Part shown: in pieces, positions 35,529 to 48,200 of the stretch
Numbering within the stretch: the stretch's first letter is position 1
Layout: every line of letters begins with the position of its first letter
DNA from: JAXLYX01 sp046351215
Lineage (GTDB): Bacteria; Myxococcota_A; Polyangia; Polyangiales; Houyiibacteriaceae
Reading direction: 5' to 3'
Assembly: GCA_046351215.1 (NCBI GenBank)
Contig: JAXLYX010000006.1
Span: 639,866-703,865, forward strand
DNA length: 64,000 nucleotides
Program-made: the position numbers and the translations under genes
Notes under the pieces: generated by a model
What the model saw: only the letters and a program-made list of their open reading frames with translations
Database searches by the model: none
What the model was told of the DNA's origin: nothing

Positions 35529-37259
35529 ATGACGGAGCGCCCAGCATCCTCGGCCGCGAACGCGAGCGAGGCGTCGTCCCGACGACGCGCCTCGGATCCC
35601 GCGCTCGCGGCCGAGCTCGCTCGTGCGCTCGGCGTCTCGTCGACCCTCGCGCAGCTCCTCCTCCTGCGCGGGATCGACCATCCGGACGCCGCGCGCGCCT
35701 TCCTCGAGCCGACGCTCGCGGGGCTGACGCTCCCGGACTCGATGCGCGATCGCGACCTCGCCACGCAGCGGCTCGCCGACGCCGTGCGTCGCAAGGAGCG
35801 CGTGGTCGTCTACGGGGACTACGACGTCGACGGGACGACGAGCGCCGCGATCCTCGCGGACGTCCTCGAGGCCCTCGGCGCCGAGGTCCACGCCGAGCTC
35901 GCGAACCGCTTCGAGGGAGGCTACGGCCTCTCGGACCGCGCCCTCGACCGCTGCCTCGAGGCCCGGCCGACGGTGCTCGTCACCTGCGACTGCGGCTCGA
36001 GCGATCACGAGCGGATCGCCCGGGCGAGGAAGCTCGGCGTCGACGTGGTGGTCATCGATCACCACCTCGTGCCCCCGGAGCCGCTGCCCGCCAACGCCTT
36101 CCTCAACCCGCATCGGCCCGAATGCGCCTTCCCGTACAAGGGGATGTCGAGCGCGGGGCTGGCGTTCTCGGTGGCGGCCGGCATCCGGGCGGCGCTCGGG
36201 GCGAAGCTCGACGTGAGGCCCTGGCTCGATCTGGTCGCCCTCGGGACCATCGCCGACGTGGCGCCGCTCGATGGCGACAACCGACGCCTCGTCCGCGCGG
36301 GCCTCGAGCGGATGTCCAACGGCGCGCTGCGCCCAGGGCTCGCGGCGCTCTTCGAAGCGGCGGGGCTGCGCGCCGGGCAGCCCCTGGGCGGGACCGACGT
36401 GGCCTTCCGGCTCGCGCCACGGATCAACGCTCCTGGGCGTCTCGGCGATCCCCGCATCGTGCTCGAGCTGCTGCGTGCGCGGGACGCGGCGCGGGGCAGG
36501 GCGCTCGCGGCCGAGGTCGAGCGCACCAACACCGAGCGGCGCGCGATCGAGCGCCGCATGACGGAGGAGGCGATCGCCCGCGTGGTGGAGCGCCACGGGG
36601 ATCGGCCCGAGCACGGGGTCGTGGTGGCGAGCGAGGGTTTCCACCGGGGCGTCGTCGGGATCACCGCCGCGCGGCTCGTGGATCGCTTCGGCGTGCCGGC
36701 GGTCGTGATCGCGCTCGACGACGGCGTCGGCCACGGCAGCGGTCGCACGATCGGAGGCTTCGACCTGCACGCGGCCTTCGTCCGCTGCGCGCCCTGCCTC
36801 TCGAAGTTCGGAGGACACGCCGCCGCGGCCGGGCTCACGGTCCGCGCGGATCGCGTCGAGGAGCTCGCGGAGGCGTTCGCCGCGTCGACGAGCGACGCCC
36901 GAGGCCACGGGGACGCGCGGCCTCGGCCGGAGGCCGAGCTCTTCCTCGGTGGACCGTTCGCGGTTCCGACCGCGACGGAGCTCCGGCGCCTCGAGCCGGT
37001 CGGTGAGCGCAACCCGTCGCCCCGCTTCGGCGTCCGGGCGAAGGTGCAGAGGGCCCGGCGGGTGGGGCAGGGCGAGCACCTGAAGCTCTCGCTCGAGGTG
37101 GACGGGCGGGAGCTCTCCGCCTTCGGCCCCGCCATGGGCGAGAAGGCTCCGACCACGGGCGCGACGATCGCGCTCGTCGGCACGCTCCGGCCCGACGCCT
37201 TCCGCGGCGGCGAGGCGGTCGAGCTCACCATCGAGCACTTCGACGCGGAGCCGGTGTAG
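35529..37259 (+). CDS. recJ: single-stranded-DNA exonuclease RecJ
   Basis: This 576-residue DHH-family 5'-3' exonuclease acts in recombination and mismatch repair. The metal-binding motifs are DYDVDGTTS near residue 97, TCDCGSSDH, and DHH at 177-179. The DHHA1 part has FGGHAAAAGLT, preceded by GRTIGGFDLHAAF. A C-terminal OB fold is present (LKLSLEVDGRELSAFG). An N-terminal Ser/Ala/Arg tail of about 20 residues is not conserved. The stop overlaps a downstream GTG by one base, but that start is probably not used (see next entry). Confidence 0.95.
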   Translation: MTERPASSAANASEASSRRRASDPALAAELARALGVSSTLAQLLLLRGIDHPDAARAFLEPTLAGLTLPDSMRDRDLATQRLADAVRRKERVVVYGDYDVDGTTSAAILADVLEALGAEVHAELANRFEGGYGLSDRALDRCLEARPTVLVTCDCGSSDHERIARARKLGVDVVVIDHHLVPPEPLPANAFLNPHRPECAFPYKGMSSAGLAFSVAAGIRAALGAKLDVRPWLDLVALGTIADVAPLDGDNRRLVRAGLERMSNGALRPGLAALFEAAGLRAGQPLGGTDVAFRLAPRINAPGRLGDPRIVLELLRARDAARGRALAAEVERTNTERRAIERRMTEEAIARVVERHGDRPEHGVVVASEGFHRGVVGITAARLVDRFGVPAVVIALDDGVGHGSGRTIGGFDLHAAFVRCAPCLSKFGGHAAAAGLTVRADRVEELAEAFAASTSDARGHGDARPRPEAELFLGGPFAVPTATELRRLEPVGERNPSPRFGVRAKVQRARRVGQGEHLKLSLEVDGRELSAFGPAMGEKAPTTGATIALVGTLRPDAFRGGEAVELTIEHFDAEPV

Positions 37260-37345
37260 TGCGGCCCCCCGTCGATGCTCACCCTGGTTGCTCCGCGCAT
37301 ACCCGCGGAGTACCCTGGCGACGTCCTTTCTCTGGAGGGTGGGGC

Positions 37346-37930
37346 TTGTCCTCTCGTCGATGCGCTGCGTGGGCCGTGCTCTCTGCGGCTCTTCTCGCCA
37401 CCGTCGTGCTCGTCCCGACCTCTCGTGTCGAAGCTCAGACCTCGACCACCACGGGTGCTCAGGTCGATGCCACGCCGAAGGGTACGGTCGGCCTCGGTCT
37501 GATCGGGGCCGAGATCGGCCTCGTCGTGCCCGCGCTCTGCGGCCTGGACGAGGTCTGGTCGCTCATCACCTTCCCCGCCGTCGGCGGCGCCGGAGGGGCC
37601 GTCGCGGGCTACTTCCTCCTCGACAAGCCGAACCACACGAACGCCTCGGTCGCGATGCTCGTCACCGGCATCGCGCTCGTCATGCCGGCGGCCGTCCTCA
37701 CGGCCTTCGGCGTGGACCGACACCGCGGGGACGAGTTCGAGCAGGCGGCCGCTCGCGCCCGTCGGGTCGCCATGGCGGGACCCGGCGCGTTCCGGCTCTC
37801 CGAAGGCCGCCTGATGCTGGGCATGCCCGGCGTCTCCGTGCTCCCGACCCTCACGCCGAACGAGATGCAGCGCTACGGCGGCGTCGCCGGCAACGAGGTC
37901 CGCTTCGCGCTCTTCTCCGGCTCGTTCTGA
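37346..37930 (+). CDS. small membrane/secreted protein of unknown function, likely TTG start
   Basis: This protein of about 194 residues has a signal-like N-terminus (CAAWAVLSAALLATVVLV, ending VEAQ) and two to three further hydrophobic stretches (GLGLIGAEIGLVVPALCGL, FPAVGGAGGAVAGYFLL, AMLVTGIALVMPAAVL). The tail LMLGMPGVSVLPTLTPNEMQRYG is probably extracytoplasmic. I recognise no family. The TTG at 37346 lies 7 bases after a strong GGAGG and directly precedes the signal sequence, whereas the first in-frame GTG (37259) would add 29 residues. Position between recJ and tilS suggests no specific role. Confidence 0.6.
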   Translation: MSSRRCAAWAVLSAALLATVVLVPTSRVEAQTSTTTGAQVDATPKGTVGLGLIGAEIGLVVPALCGLDEVWSLITFPAVGGAGGAVAGYFLLDKPNHTNASVAMLVTGIALVMPAAVLTAFGVDRHRGDEFEQAAARARRVAMAGPGAFRLSEGRLMLGMPGVSVLPTLTPNEMQRYGGVAGNEVRFALFSGSF

Positions 37931-37945
37931 GCGCGGCGGGGAGCG

Positions 37946-38914
37946 ATGCTCGCTCGGGTTCGGCGGACGATCGAGACCCGGCGGCTGCTCGAGCGGGGAG
38001 ACCGCGTCGTCGTCGCCTGCTCGGGAGGAGCCGATTCGAGCGTGCTCGTGCATGTGCTCGCCACGCTCGCTTCCGAGCTCGGGATCTCGCTGCTCGTCGC
38101 GTCGGTCGACCATGGGCTCCGCGAGGAGTCGTGGAGCGAGGTGGAGGCCGTGGGACGCTTCGCCGCTTCGCTCGGCCTCGAATTCGAGGCGCTTCGCGTG
38201 GACGTCCGTGGGGCGTCGCTCCAGGCGGCCGCGCGCGAGGCACGCTACGAGGCCCTGCTCGGGCTCGCCGCCCGAGCCTCCGCCCGGCGCATCGCCGTCG
38301 GCCATACGCTCGACGATCAGGCGGAGACGACCCTCGCGCGGCTCCTCCGCGGCGCGGGGCTCTTCGGCCTCGGCGGGGTGAAGCCGGCACGCGAGGACGG
38401 GGTGATCCGGCCCCTAATCGACGCGACCCGGGCCGAGGTCCGGGCCTACGCCCTGCGCCACGTCCTTCCGACGATCGAGGATCCCTCGAACCGGGACGTC
38501 CGCTTCCAGCGGGTCCGCATCCGCGAGGATCTCCTCCCCCGCCTGACGGAAGAGGACCCGCGGGTCGCGGTGCACCTCGCCGAGCTCGCCGACGAGGCCC
38601 GGGACCTCGCCGAGCAGGTCGGGACCGTCCTCGACGAACGCCTGCTCGGGCTCGAGGACCCCTTCGTCCTGCCGTTCGAGCGGATCCGGGCCGCGGACGT
38701 GCGCTCCTTCCGTCGTCTCCTCGTGCGTGCCTGGGCGGAGAGGGCCATCGGCGTGCCCCTCCGGAGGCCGCACGTGGTCGACCTCGAGGCGCTGCTCGAC
38801 GCGCCCGGCGAGGTCTGGCTGCCCTCGTCCTGGGTCGGCTCGAGAGGCGCCGAAGGGCTCCGTCTCGAGCACCGAGTGCAACGCTCGGGCCGCGTGGGAC
38901 GACACACCGAGTGA
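37946..38914 (+). CDS. tilS: tRNA(Ile)-lysidine synthetase TilS
   Basis: This 322-residue N-type ATP pyrophosphatase makes lysidine at C34 of tRNA-Ile(CAU), switching its identity from Met to Ile. The PP-loop VACSGGADSSVL lies near residues 28-39. ASVDHGLREES and GHTLDDQAETTLARLLRG are characteristic, and RIREDLLPRL follows. The C-terminal domain is short compared with E. coli TilS. It stands just upstream of ftsH, a common gene order. The tRNA at 25120 is a possible substrate. Confidence 0.93.
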   Translation: MLARVRRTIETRRLLERGDRVVVACSGGADSSVLVHVLATLASELGISLLVASVDHGLREESWSEVEAVGRFAASLGLEFEALRVDVRGASLQAAAREARYEALLGLAARASARRIAVGHTLDDQAETTLARLLRGAGLFGLGGVKPAREDGVIRPLIDATRAEVRAYALRHVLPTIEDPSNRDVRFQRVRIREDLLPRLTEEDPRVAVHLAELADEARDLAEQVGTVLDERLLGLEDPFVLPFERIRAADVRSFRRLLVRAWAERAIGVPLRRPHVVDLEALLDAPGEVWLPSSWVGSRGAEGLRLEHRVQRSGRVGRHTE

Positions 38915-39029
38915 AGAAACCGCCGACCCGAGCGTTTTCCCCTCCATTGATGGCCCGTGTGCCCTATGCTAGGCACGAGGGTGGATGCCTGGAGCAGGCG
39001 ATCGGGCCACCTGCGTCCTCGAGGTCGTC

Positions 39030-40954
<1,925 letters not shown>

Positions 40955-40958
<4 letters not shown>

Positions 40959-41914
40959 CTTCGGAGGAGGGGGATGCGGGGATCCTCGGGCGCGGCCCTT
41001 CTGCGAGCAGTCGCAGTGGGGACCGCGCTTTCGGCGCTCCGTCGGCCTCGGGCTGCGCGGTCTGGGGGGTGTTGAACGTCACGCCGGACAGCTTCAGCGA
41101 CGGGGGGGCCTTCGAAGCCGTCGACACGGCGCTGACCCACGCGCGTCGCCTGCTCTCGGAGGGGGCGGACGTGATCGACGTCGGCGGTGAGTCGACGCGG
41201 CCCAAGGGGCGGACGTACGGAGAGGGCTACGACGTCGTCCCCGTCGAGGTCGAGCTCGCCCGCGTGCTCCCGGTGGTCGAGGCGCTGGCGGGGCTCGGGG
41301 CGACGATCTCGATCGACACCGTGAAGCCGGCCGTCGCGGACGCGGCGCTCCGGGCCGGTGCGCGGTACGTGAACGACACCGGATGCGGCCGGGACGAAGC
41401 GCTCGTCGACGTCGTCGCGTCGCACGGGGCGGAGCTCGTGCTCATGCACAACCGTGGGCGAGGCGAGGTTTCGGGGAACAACGTGCTTTACGGAGACGTC
41501 GTCGAGGACGTGATTCGCGAGCTCGAGGCGGCCGCCGACAGGGCCATCCGACGTGGGGTGCGGGAGTCGTCCCTCTGGCTCGATCCGGGCCTCGGTTTCG
41601 CGAAGACCGCGCGGCAGTCGACCGAGCTCCTTTCGGGCCTGCCCCGCCTCGTCGCGCTCGGCCGGCCGGTCCTGGTCGGGGCGAGCCGCAAGTCCTTCCT
41701 CGCCGAGCTCGCGCCCCGGCCCGATGGCAGCCGACCCGGGCCGCTCGAGCGCGTGGGCGGCACCGTGGTCACCTGCGCGGCCGCCGTCGCCTACGGCGCG
41801 CGGGCGGTGCGGGTGCACGACGTCGAGATCATGCGCCAGGCGGTGCTCGTCGCCGAGGCGCTATTCCGCGGACCGGGCTCCGCGTTCGGACCCGTCACCG
41901 GAGGTGACTCGTGA
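40955..41914 (+). CDS. folP: dihydropteroate synthase (FolP)
   Basis: This 319-residue enzyme joins para-aminobenzoate to dihydropterin pyrophosphate in folate synthesis and is the sulfonamide target. The signature GVLNVTPDSFSDGG lies at about 39-52, followed by DVGGESTRP, SIDTVKPAVADAAL, LMHNRG and DPGLGFAKT. SRKSFL marks the C-terminal substrate site. The N-terminal 38 residues are unusual; a later GTG just before LNVTPDS is possible but would remove part of the first strand. The gene overlaps ftsH and cdaA by 4 bases each, so it is part of a translationally coupled string. Confidence 0.93.
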
Positions 41915-42885
41915 TCGAGCTCCTCCGCGAGGTCTTCGTCCAGGCAGGCACGGAGCTCCACGAGTTCTTCGCCCGGAGCGCGATGCTCGTGCTCCGCGAT
42001 TGCCTCGACATCCTCCTCGTCGCCACGCTGATCTACGTGGTGCTCGCGTTCCTCAAGGGGACGCGCGCGATGCAGGTCGCGATCGGCATGGGCGTCCTCA
42101 TGGCCGCCTATTTCGTCTCGCGCCGGCTCGGTCTCATCACCACCTGGACGATCCTCGACTCGATCCTGACTTACCTCGTCCTGATCGTCGTCGTCCTCTT
42201 CCAGAACGACATCCGCCGCGGACTGATGCGCGTCGGCAGCCGGTCCTTCTTCCGGAGCCAGCGCACGGCGAAGGAGACGGCCGTCATCGAGGAAGTGATC
42301 AAGGCCGCCTCCTCGCTCGCGCACAAGCGCATCGGCGCCATCGTGGTCTTCGAGCGAGGGGCGCAGCTCGACGAATTCATCGAGGACGGAACCGTCCTCG
42401 ATGCCGACGTCACGAAGGAGCTGCTCTACACCATCTTCATCCCGAGCTTCGAGAACCCCATGCACGACGGGGCCGTGATCATCCGCGACGGTCGCGTCTG
42501 GCAGGCCGGCGCGTTCCTCCCGCTCGCCGGCACCGCGGCCCGCGACCGCTCGCTCGGGGCGCGCCATCGCGCGGCGCTCGGGATCTCGGAGGAGAGCGAC
42601 GCGGTGGTCGTCGTCGTCAGCGAGGAGCGCGGCCAGATCTCGCTCTGCTTCGACGGCAACATCGTGCGGAACCTCGACGCCCCCTCGCTCCGGGACGCGC
42701 TCTTCGCCCTCTTCTTCCGGCCGTCCACGGCGAAGGCGCCGCGTGCCGGCGACTCGCGCCGAGACAGTGTGCCCCGCATGTCGGTGCCGCCGCAGCCCCC
42801 GACGCCGAGCCAGGAGCTCGACGACATCGGCTTGCCCGAGGCGCCGAGCCCGTCGCCGATCAAGCCCGAGGAGCGCTCCCGGTGA
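41911..42885 (+). CDS. cdaA: diadenylate cyclase CdaA
   Basis: This 324-residue protein makes the second messenger c-di-AMP from two ATP. Three N-terminal transmembrane helices (about 27-47, 55-70 and 80-97) are followed by a DisA_N catalytic domain with the DGA motif at 186-188 and the RHR motif at 218-220 (GARHRAALGISEESD). The last 45 residues are Pro/Arg-rich and not conserved. The overlap with cdaR is the classic regulator pair. The start is a GTG overlapping the folP stop. Confidence 0.95.
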   Translation: MIELLREVFVQAGTELHEFFARSAMLVLRDCLDILLVATLIYVVLAFLKGTRAMQVAIGMGVLMAAYFVSRRLGLITTWTILDSILTYLVLIVVVLFQNDIRRGLMRVGSRSFFRSQRTAKETAVIEEVIKAASSLAHKRIGAIVVFERGAQLDEFIEDGTVLDADVTKELLYTIFIPSFENPMHDGAVIIRDGRVWQAGAFLPLAGTAARDRSLGARHRAALGISEESDAVVVVVSEERGQISLCFDGNIVRNLDAPSLRDALFALFFRPSTAKAPRAGDSRRDSVPRMSVPPQPPTPSQELDDIGLPEAPSPSPIKPEERSR

Positions 42886-43829
42886 AGGTCGAGATCCGCA
42901 AGACGCTCGGGCGTATCTTCCGCGAAGACGTGGGCCTCAAGATCGGCTCGCTCCTCGCGGCCATCGCGCTCTTCTCGCTCGTCCACGGGGCCGAGCAGGC
43001 ACAGAAGGCGATCTACGTCGATCTCATCACGCGCGTTCCGGACGCGTCGTCGGGCCGCATGCTCGTCAGCGATCTCCCGGTGCGCGTGCGTCTCACCGTC
43101 ACGGGCAGCCGCGCCCGGCTCGCCCAAGTGCGGCAGGACACGGTGCCGCCCGTGCAGCTCGATCTCCGCGACACCACGCGCCGTCAATACGAGTTCTCCG
43201 CCGCCGATTTCGAGCTTCCGCTCGGTGTCTCCGTGACGGAGGTCGATCCCGCTGCCGTCTCGCTCGAGTGGGCTCCGCGGCGCGAGCGTTGGCTCCGCAT
43301 CCGCCCTCGGCTCCGCGGCTCGACGCGCGAGGGTCTCACGCTCTCCGAGCAGGTCGTCGTCGAGCCCGAGTCCGTGCTCCTGGTGGGCCCCGGCGACGAG
43401 GTGCGCGGCATCGATCAGGCCGACACGACGGAGATCGATCTCTCGACGCTCTCGGCCGGCACGAACGTCCGCCGGGTGCGCCTCGCGCGACCGCCCGAGC
43501 ACACCTACTTCGAGGAAGACGGGATGATCACCGTGACGCTCGTCGGCGTGCCCGAGCGCGCGGAGCGGACGCTGACGCGTCTCGACGTCGCCGCGGTGGG
43601 AGCTCCCGTCCGGGGTCTGCGTCCGACGCGGGTGAGCATCGCGCTCTTCGGCCCGCCCGCCGTCGTGCAGTCGATCGATCCCGAGCAGGTCGTGCCCTTC
43701 GTAGACGCCACCGCGGTCGCTCGCACGCGTGCGCCAGGACTCGCCCGCGTCCAGGTGCGCGGGCTGCCCGAGGGCGTGGAAGCCCGTCGCATCGCGCCCC
43801 CCGAGGTCCTGGTCACCCCCGCTCCCTGA
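42882..43829 (+). CDS. cdaR: YbbR-domain protein, CdaA regulator (CdaR-like)
   Basis: This 315-residue protein has one N-terminal transmembrane helix (GLKIGSLLAAIALFSLVHG). Extracytoplasmic YbbR-like domains follow, with the motifs VRVRLTVTGSRARL, VPPVQLDLRDTTRRQYEFSA and LRIRPRLRGSTREGL. In Firmicutes CdaR binds and modulates CdaA; here the adjacency and 4-base overlap point to the same partnership. In many genomes glmM is the third gene of this operon; here glmM faces it from the opposite strand 25 bp downstream. Confidence 0.85.
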   Translation: MKVEIRKTLGRIFREDVGLKIGSLLAAIALFSLVHGAEQAQKAIYVDLITRVPDASSGRMLVSDLPVRVRLTVTGSRARLAQVRQDTVPPVQLDLRDTTRRQYEFSAADFELPLGVSVTEVDPAAVSLEWAPRRERWLRIRPRLRGSTREGLTLSEQVVVEPESVLLVGPGDEVRGIDQADTTEIDLSTLSAGTNVRRVRLARPPEHTYFEEDGMITVTLVGVPERAERTLTRLDVAAVGAPVRGLRPTRVSIALFGPPAVVQSIDPEQVVPFVDATAVARTRAPGLARVQVRGLPEGVEARRIAPPEVLVTPAP

Positions 43830-43854
43830 GCGGGGGGCCGTCCGCCGCGTCCGA

Positions 43855-45216
43855 TCAGGCTCCGAGATCCGCCCGCGCTTCCGCGGCGATCTCCTTCGCC
43901 ATCGTCTCGATCTTCTTCGGGTCGGGGCCCTCGATCATCACGCGGAGCTTGGGCTCGGTGCCGCTCCAGCGTACGAGGACGCGCCCGTTCGCGCCGAGCT
44001 TCTTCTCGACGGCGCCGATGGCCTTCTGCGTGCGCGGCATCGCGTCGAGGGGCCTCCGCGTGGGTAGCTTCTCGTTCACGAGGATCTGGGGCACGCGATG
44101 CATGACCTTCTTCGTCAGCTCCGAGAGCGGCTTGCCCTCGCGCAGCATGATCGCGAGCACCTGGAGCGCGCCCACGAGGCCGTCGCCGGTCGTGACGTGA
44201 TCGAGGAAGACGAGGTGCCCCGACTGCTCGCCGCCGAAGTTGTAGCCATGCTTGCGCATCGCCTCCACGACGTAGCGATCGCCCACGTTGCACCGCACGA
44301 GCTTCCCGCCCTCCGCGACGATCGCGCGCTCGAGCCCGAGGTTGCTCATCACGGTCGCGACGAGCGTCTTCTTCGCGAGGCGCTTCTCGCGCAGCATCCG
44401 CGTCGCACAGAGCGCCATGATCGCGTCGCCGTCGACCTCGTTGCCGAGCTCGTCGATGACGATCAGCCGGTCGGCGTCCCCGTCGAGGCAGATGCCGATG
44501 TCGGCCTTCTTCTTCCGCACCTCGCGTGCGCAGTGCTCGGGATGGAGCGCTCCGACGTTGTGGTTGATGTTCTTCCCGTCCGGCTTCGCGCCGAGCACGT
44601 GGACCTGTGCGCCGAGCTCGGAGAAGACGAGCGGGGCGACGCGGTAGGCGGCTCCGTGGGCGGCGTCGACCACCACCCGCACACCTTCGAGGGTGAGGTT
44701 GCTCGGGAAGGTGTTCTTGACGAAGGCCACGTAGCGACCCGGGGCGTCGTCGAGACGCTCGGCGCGTCCGACCTTCTGGCCGGTCGGGCGGTTGCGATCG
44801 ATCTCCGTGCCCTCGATCAGGGCCTCGAGCTCGAGCTCCGCCGCGTCGGGCAGCTTGAAGCCGTCCGAGCCGAAGACCTTGATGCCGTTGTCGGCGAAGG
44901 GGTTGTGGGATGCGCTGATCACGACGCCCACGTCGGCCCGCATGCTGGTCGTCAGATGCGCGATGGCCGGCGTCGGCAGCGGGCCCGAGAGCATCACGCG
45001 GCCGCCCATCGTGCAGATGCCCGAGGCGAGGGCGGTCTCGAAGAGGTAGCCCGACACGCGGGTGTCCTTGCCGATCACGACGCGGGGAGGGTGCTTGACC
45101 CGCTTCGCCGCCTGGAAGGTGACCGCCGCTCCGAGACGGAAGGCGATCTCCGGGGTCATCGCACCGGCGTTCGCGAGACCGCGAACTCCATCGGTTCCGA
45201 ACAGCTTTCTCGTCAT
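43855..45216 (-). CDS. glmM: phosphoglucosamine mutase GlmM
   Basis: This 453-residue enzyme converts glucosamine-6-phosphate to the 1-phosphate, feeding UDP-GlcNAc, peptidoglycan and lipopolysaccharide synthesis. The phosphoserine loop is ISASHNPFADNGIKVFG with catalytic Ser103, the metal loop is GICLDGDADRLIV, and the sugar site is GGEQSGHLVF. The C-terminal phosphate loop is VRWSGTEPKLRVMIEG. The start MTRKLFGTDGVRG is the usual family N-terminus. It converges with cdaR. The downstream end of tamB lies 8 bp upstream of its start, so glmM may be read from the tamAB transcript. Confidence 0.96.
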   Translation of the reverse strand: MTRKLFGTDGVRGLANAGAMTPEIAFRLGAAVTFQAAKRVKHPPRVVIGKDTRVSGYLFETALASGICTMGGRVMLSGPLPTPAIAHLTTSMRADVGVVISASHNPFADNGIKVFGSDGFKLPDAAELELEALIEGTEIDRNRPTGQKVGRAERLDDAPGRYVAFVKNTFPSNLTLEGVRVVVDAAHGAAYRVAPLVFSELGAQVHVLGAKPDGKNINHNVGALHPEHCAREVRKKKADIGICLDGDADRLIVIDELGNEVDGDAIMALCATRMLREKRLAKKTLVATVMSNLGLERAIVAEGGKLVRCNVGDRYVVEAMRKHGYNFGGEQSGHLVFLDHVTTGDGLVGALQVLAIMLREGKPLSELTKKVMHRVPQILVNEKLPTRRPLDAMPRTQKAIGAVEKKLGANGRVLVRWSGTEPKLRVMIEGPDPKKIETMAKEIAAEARADLGA

Positions 45217-45224
45217 TGCGTTTG

Positions 45225-48200
45225 CTACGGCTCCCAGGTGACGTCGAGACTGAAGTTGCTCGGAGGGGAGAACGCTCCGGTCCCGACGATGCTGTGCGGG
45301 AATTGGAGCTCCATCAAGAACCCGACCGATTGCGAGGTGATCACGTTGGCCGAGGCCGCGGCGGCAGTCAGCGTCGAGGTCGTCGACGTCCCGCCGACGC
45401 TGAAGAATCCCTCGATGTACATGCCCTGGACGACATTCCGCATGCTCCGCGGAATCAGGGCGTTCGCGTTGAACCCGGCGCGCACGCGGGCGCTCTGGTA
45501 GCCCTGGTTGCCGGTCTCGACGGCGATGACGGGGATGAAGTCGCCGAACTGCTTGCGGAGCGAGAGCGTGAGGATGCCGAACGCCACGCTGGTGAGGAAG
45601 CTCGCCGCCTGCTGGGTCGCGTCCATCGTGTTCGCGGCGTTGGTCTGACCCGCGTTCTCGCCGCACTGGCCGGAGCTCGAACCGGTCATCAGTAGGCAGA
45701 TGATCTGGCCCTGATCGCCGGACGGCACGAGGGGCGAGCTGAAGACGATCTCGGGCTCCGCGAGTCGGCCGCTCGCACGGACGGACACGGTGTTGTTGGA
45801 TCCGCCGCGAAGCTGTGCGGTCGCCAGGAGGTTGACCTCGGGATTCAGCCGCGGTCCTCCGTCGAAGGCGAGGCCGCCCTGCTCGATCTCGAAGCGCTTG
45901 CCCATGACCTCGAAGAAGCCGCGACGGAGATCGGCCGAGCCGGCGACGCGGAAGTCCGGATCGGCGTAGAGCACGTCGAGGTTCGCGGCGACCTGCGTCG
46001 AGAACATCTGGCTGCGGACCCAGAACGCGCGCGAGGCGTCGATCAGCAGGTGGATGCGGTAGGGCTCCTCGGTCGACTCGACTGCGGGCGCCCGCGAGAG
46101 GACGACGATGTCGGAGTGGCCCTGCAGCTCGATGGGATCGCGCTGCGTCTCGTCGGGGAGTCGGATGTCGAGGTCCGCGATCCGGACGTTCCCGTCCATC
46201 GACGAGCTGTCGAGGAGCGCGTCCATCGTCGCCTCGCCGGTGAGCGTGGCGACGATCGTGCTCTCCTGGCGCACCGGGAACTGGTGCGCCGAGGTCTCGA
46301 GGTGCAGCCGCTGGGGGAGGAAGCCGTCGAGATCGACGGAGCCGTCGAGGTTCACCCGGCCGTCCTGGTCGCGCGCCTCGAAGTCGGTGAACCGGATACG
46401 GCCCGTCTCGACGAAGACCTCGCCGTGGAGGTCGCGCAGGCGCTGGCCGATCGAGCGCAGATCCACGCGCGCGTCCGAGACCGTGAGCCGCCCACCGAGC
46501 TCCGGCGTGGCGAGCGTTCCGCGGCCCGTGATCGTTCCGTCGATGACGCCGTCGGCTCGACCGAAGAGGCTGATGAACGCGAGCGGCAGCTGCAGCGGCA
46601 TGCGCTCCGCGGTGAGCCGCGCCTCGAACGGGGCGTCGTCCGCGACCACGGGTACGGTGTCGGTCGCGTTCCACGACCAGGCGACGTCGCCGTGCACGAT
46701 CGTGCAGTCGCGGCGCTCGACCTCGCAGCGCTGCGGCGCCGGCGGAGGGGTCCCAGCGCCCTCGCTCGTCCCGTCCTCGGTCGGTCGCGCGAGACCGAAG
46801 CGGGGGAAGTGGACGTCGCCGTCGAGCGTCGCGTGGTGCGCGTCCCCGTGGATGCCGAGGTCGAGGCGCACGGGCTGGGTATCCGAGATCGCGATGCGCA
46901 GCGCGCCGACGTAGTTGCGCTCGAGGCGCCGGATGCGGAGGTCCTCGCTCCGGAGGCCGCCTTCGACCGTGGGCGCGTCCGTGAAGAGCCCTCGGACGTG
47001 GATCTCCCCATCGAGCCCGCCTGCGAAATTCTCGCAGAAGTAGGGAGCGGAGCCGAGGTCGTCGTAGTCGACCTCCAGATCGAGATCGACGGGCGGGATG
47101 GCCGGTGTCGTCGCGGCGGAGAGCCACTGGTCGAGAGGCGTCGGCACCCGCACTTCGAGTCGCCCGATGCGATCGTTGCCCACCATCGCCGTGAGATCGG
47201 CCGTCGTGACCCCGTCACGGAGCTCGGCCTCGACATGGCCCCGCGGCCTCGCTTCGCGACCGCAGACGAAGCGATTCGAGTTGCCGGTGTGCTCGAAGGT
47301 CGCGAGGAAGGTGCCTCGTGGCCGATAGGCGCCGCCCGAGAGGCTGAGGCTTCCCGCGATCGTGAACTCCGTCAGCAGCGGAGGCAGCCCGACCGTCAGC
47401 GGTGCCGGAAGCGTGGCCGCGAGCCGTGGTGGCATGCGCAGGCTGAAGCGCCAGGGCATGAGCGCGAGGGTCTCGATCGTGGAGGTCGGATCCCGGAGCG
47501 CCTGCGCCACGTCGATCTGCACCGAGCCGTCCCCCTCGAGCAGCACGCCCTCGCGATCGCTCGCCGTGGCATGGGCCGCGAGCGAGCCGAAGTCGTACTG
47601 CGTCTCGAGCTGCACGGAGATGCGAGGGAAGCCGGCGACCTGGAGGTCCGGGATGTCGATCCGTCCCTGGAAATTGGGCTGCAGGAAGATCGGTCCGGTG
47701 GCGTGCATCGTGCCGCCGATCCGTCCGCGTAGCTCCGGGGTGTCCGGGCCGAGGAGGGGGCGAAGGCGCGCGAGGTCCACGCTCTCGGCGGTGAACGTCA
47801 CGTCGTAGTCGCCGAGCTGGGCGGCCTCCATGAACGTCGCGAGCGAGGCGGAGAAGTCGCCGCGACCCGCGAGGTTGAAGCGTCCGCCGCGATCGAGATC
47901 GAGCTGGCCCTGGATCGTGAGCTGCGACGCGTCGTAGCCGACGAAGAAGGCGAGGTTCGCGCCTTCGAGGCCCGCGAAGTTCCCGTCGTAGACGACGCCC
48001 TCGGCGGCGAAACGCGGATGCGTGTCGAGGTCTCCTCCGAGGTCGACGCGGACGTCCGCCCGCCCCGCGAGAACCGGACCTCGGGGCGCGAACACGCGGC
48101 GGAGGTCACCGAGGTCGAGCTCCGCGGCTTCGAAGCGCAGGTCGTCGTCCCCGCGTGCGCTCCATCGGCCGGCCATCGTGAAGACGGGGAAGACACCACC

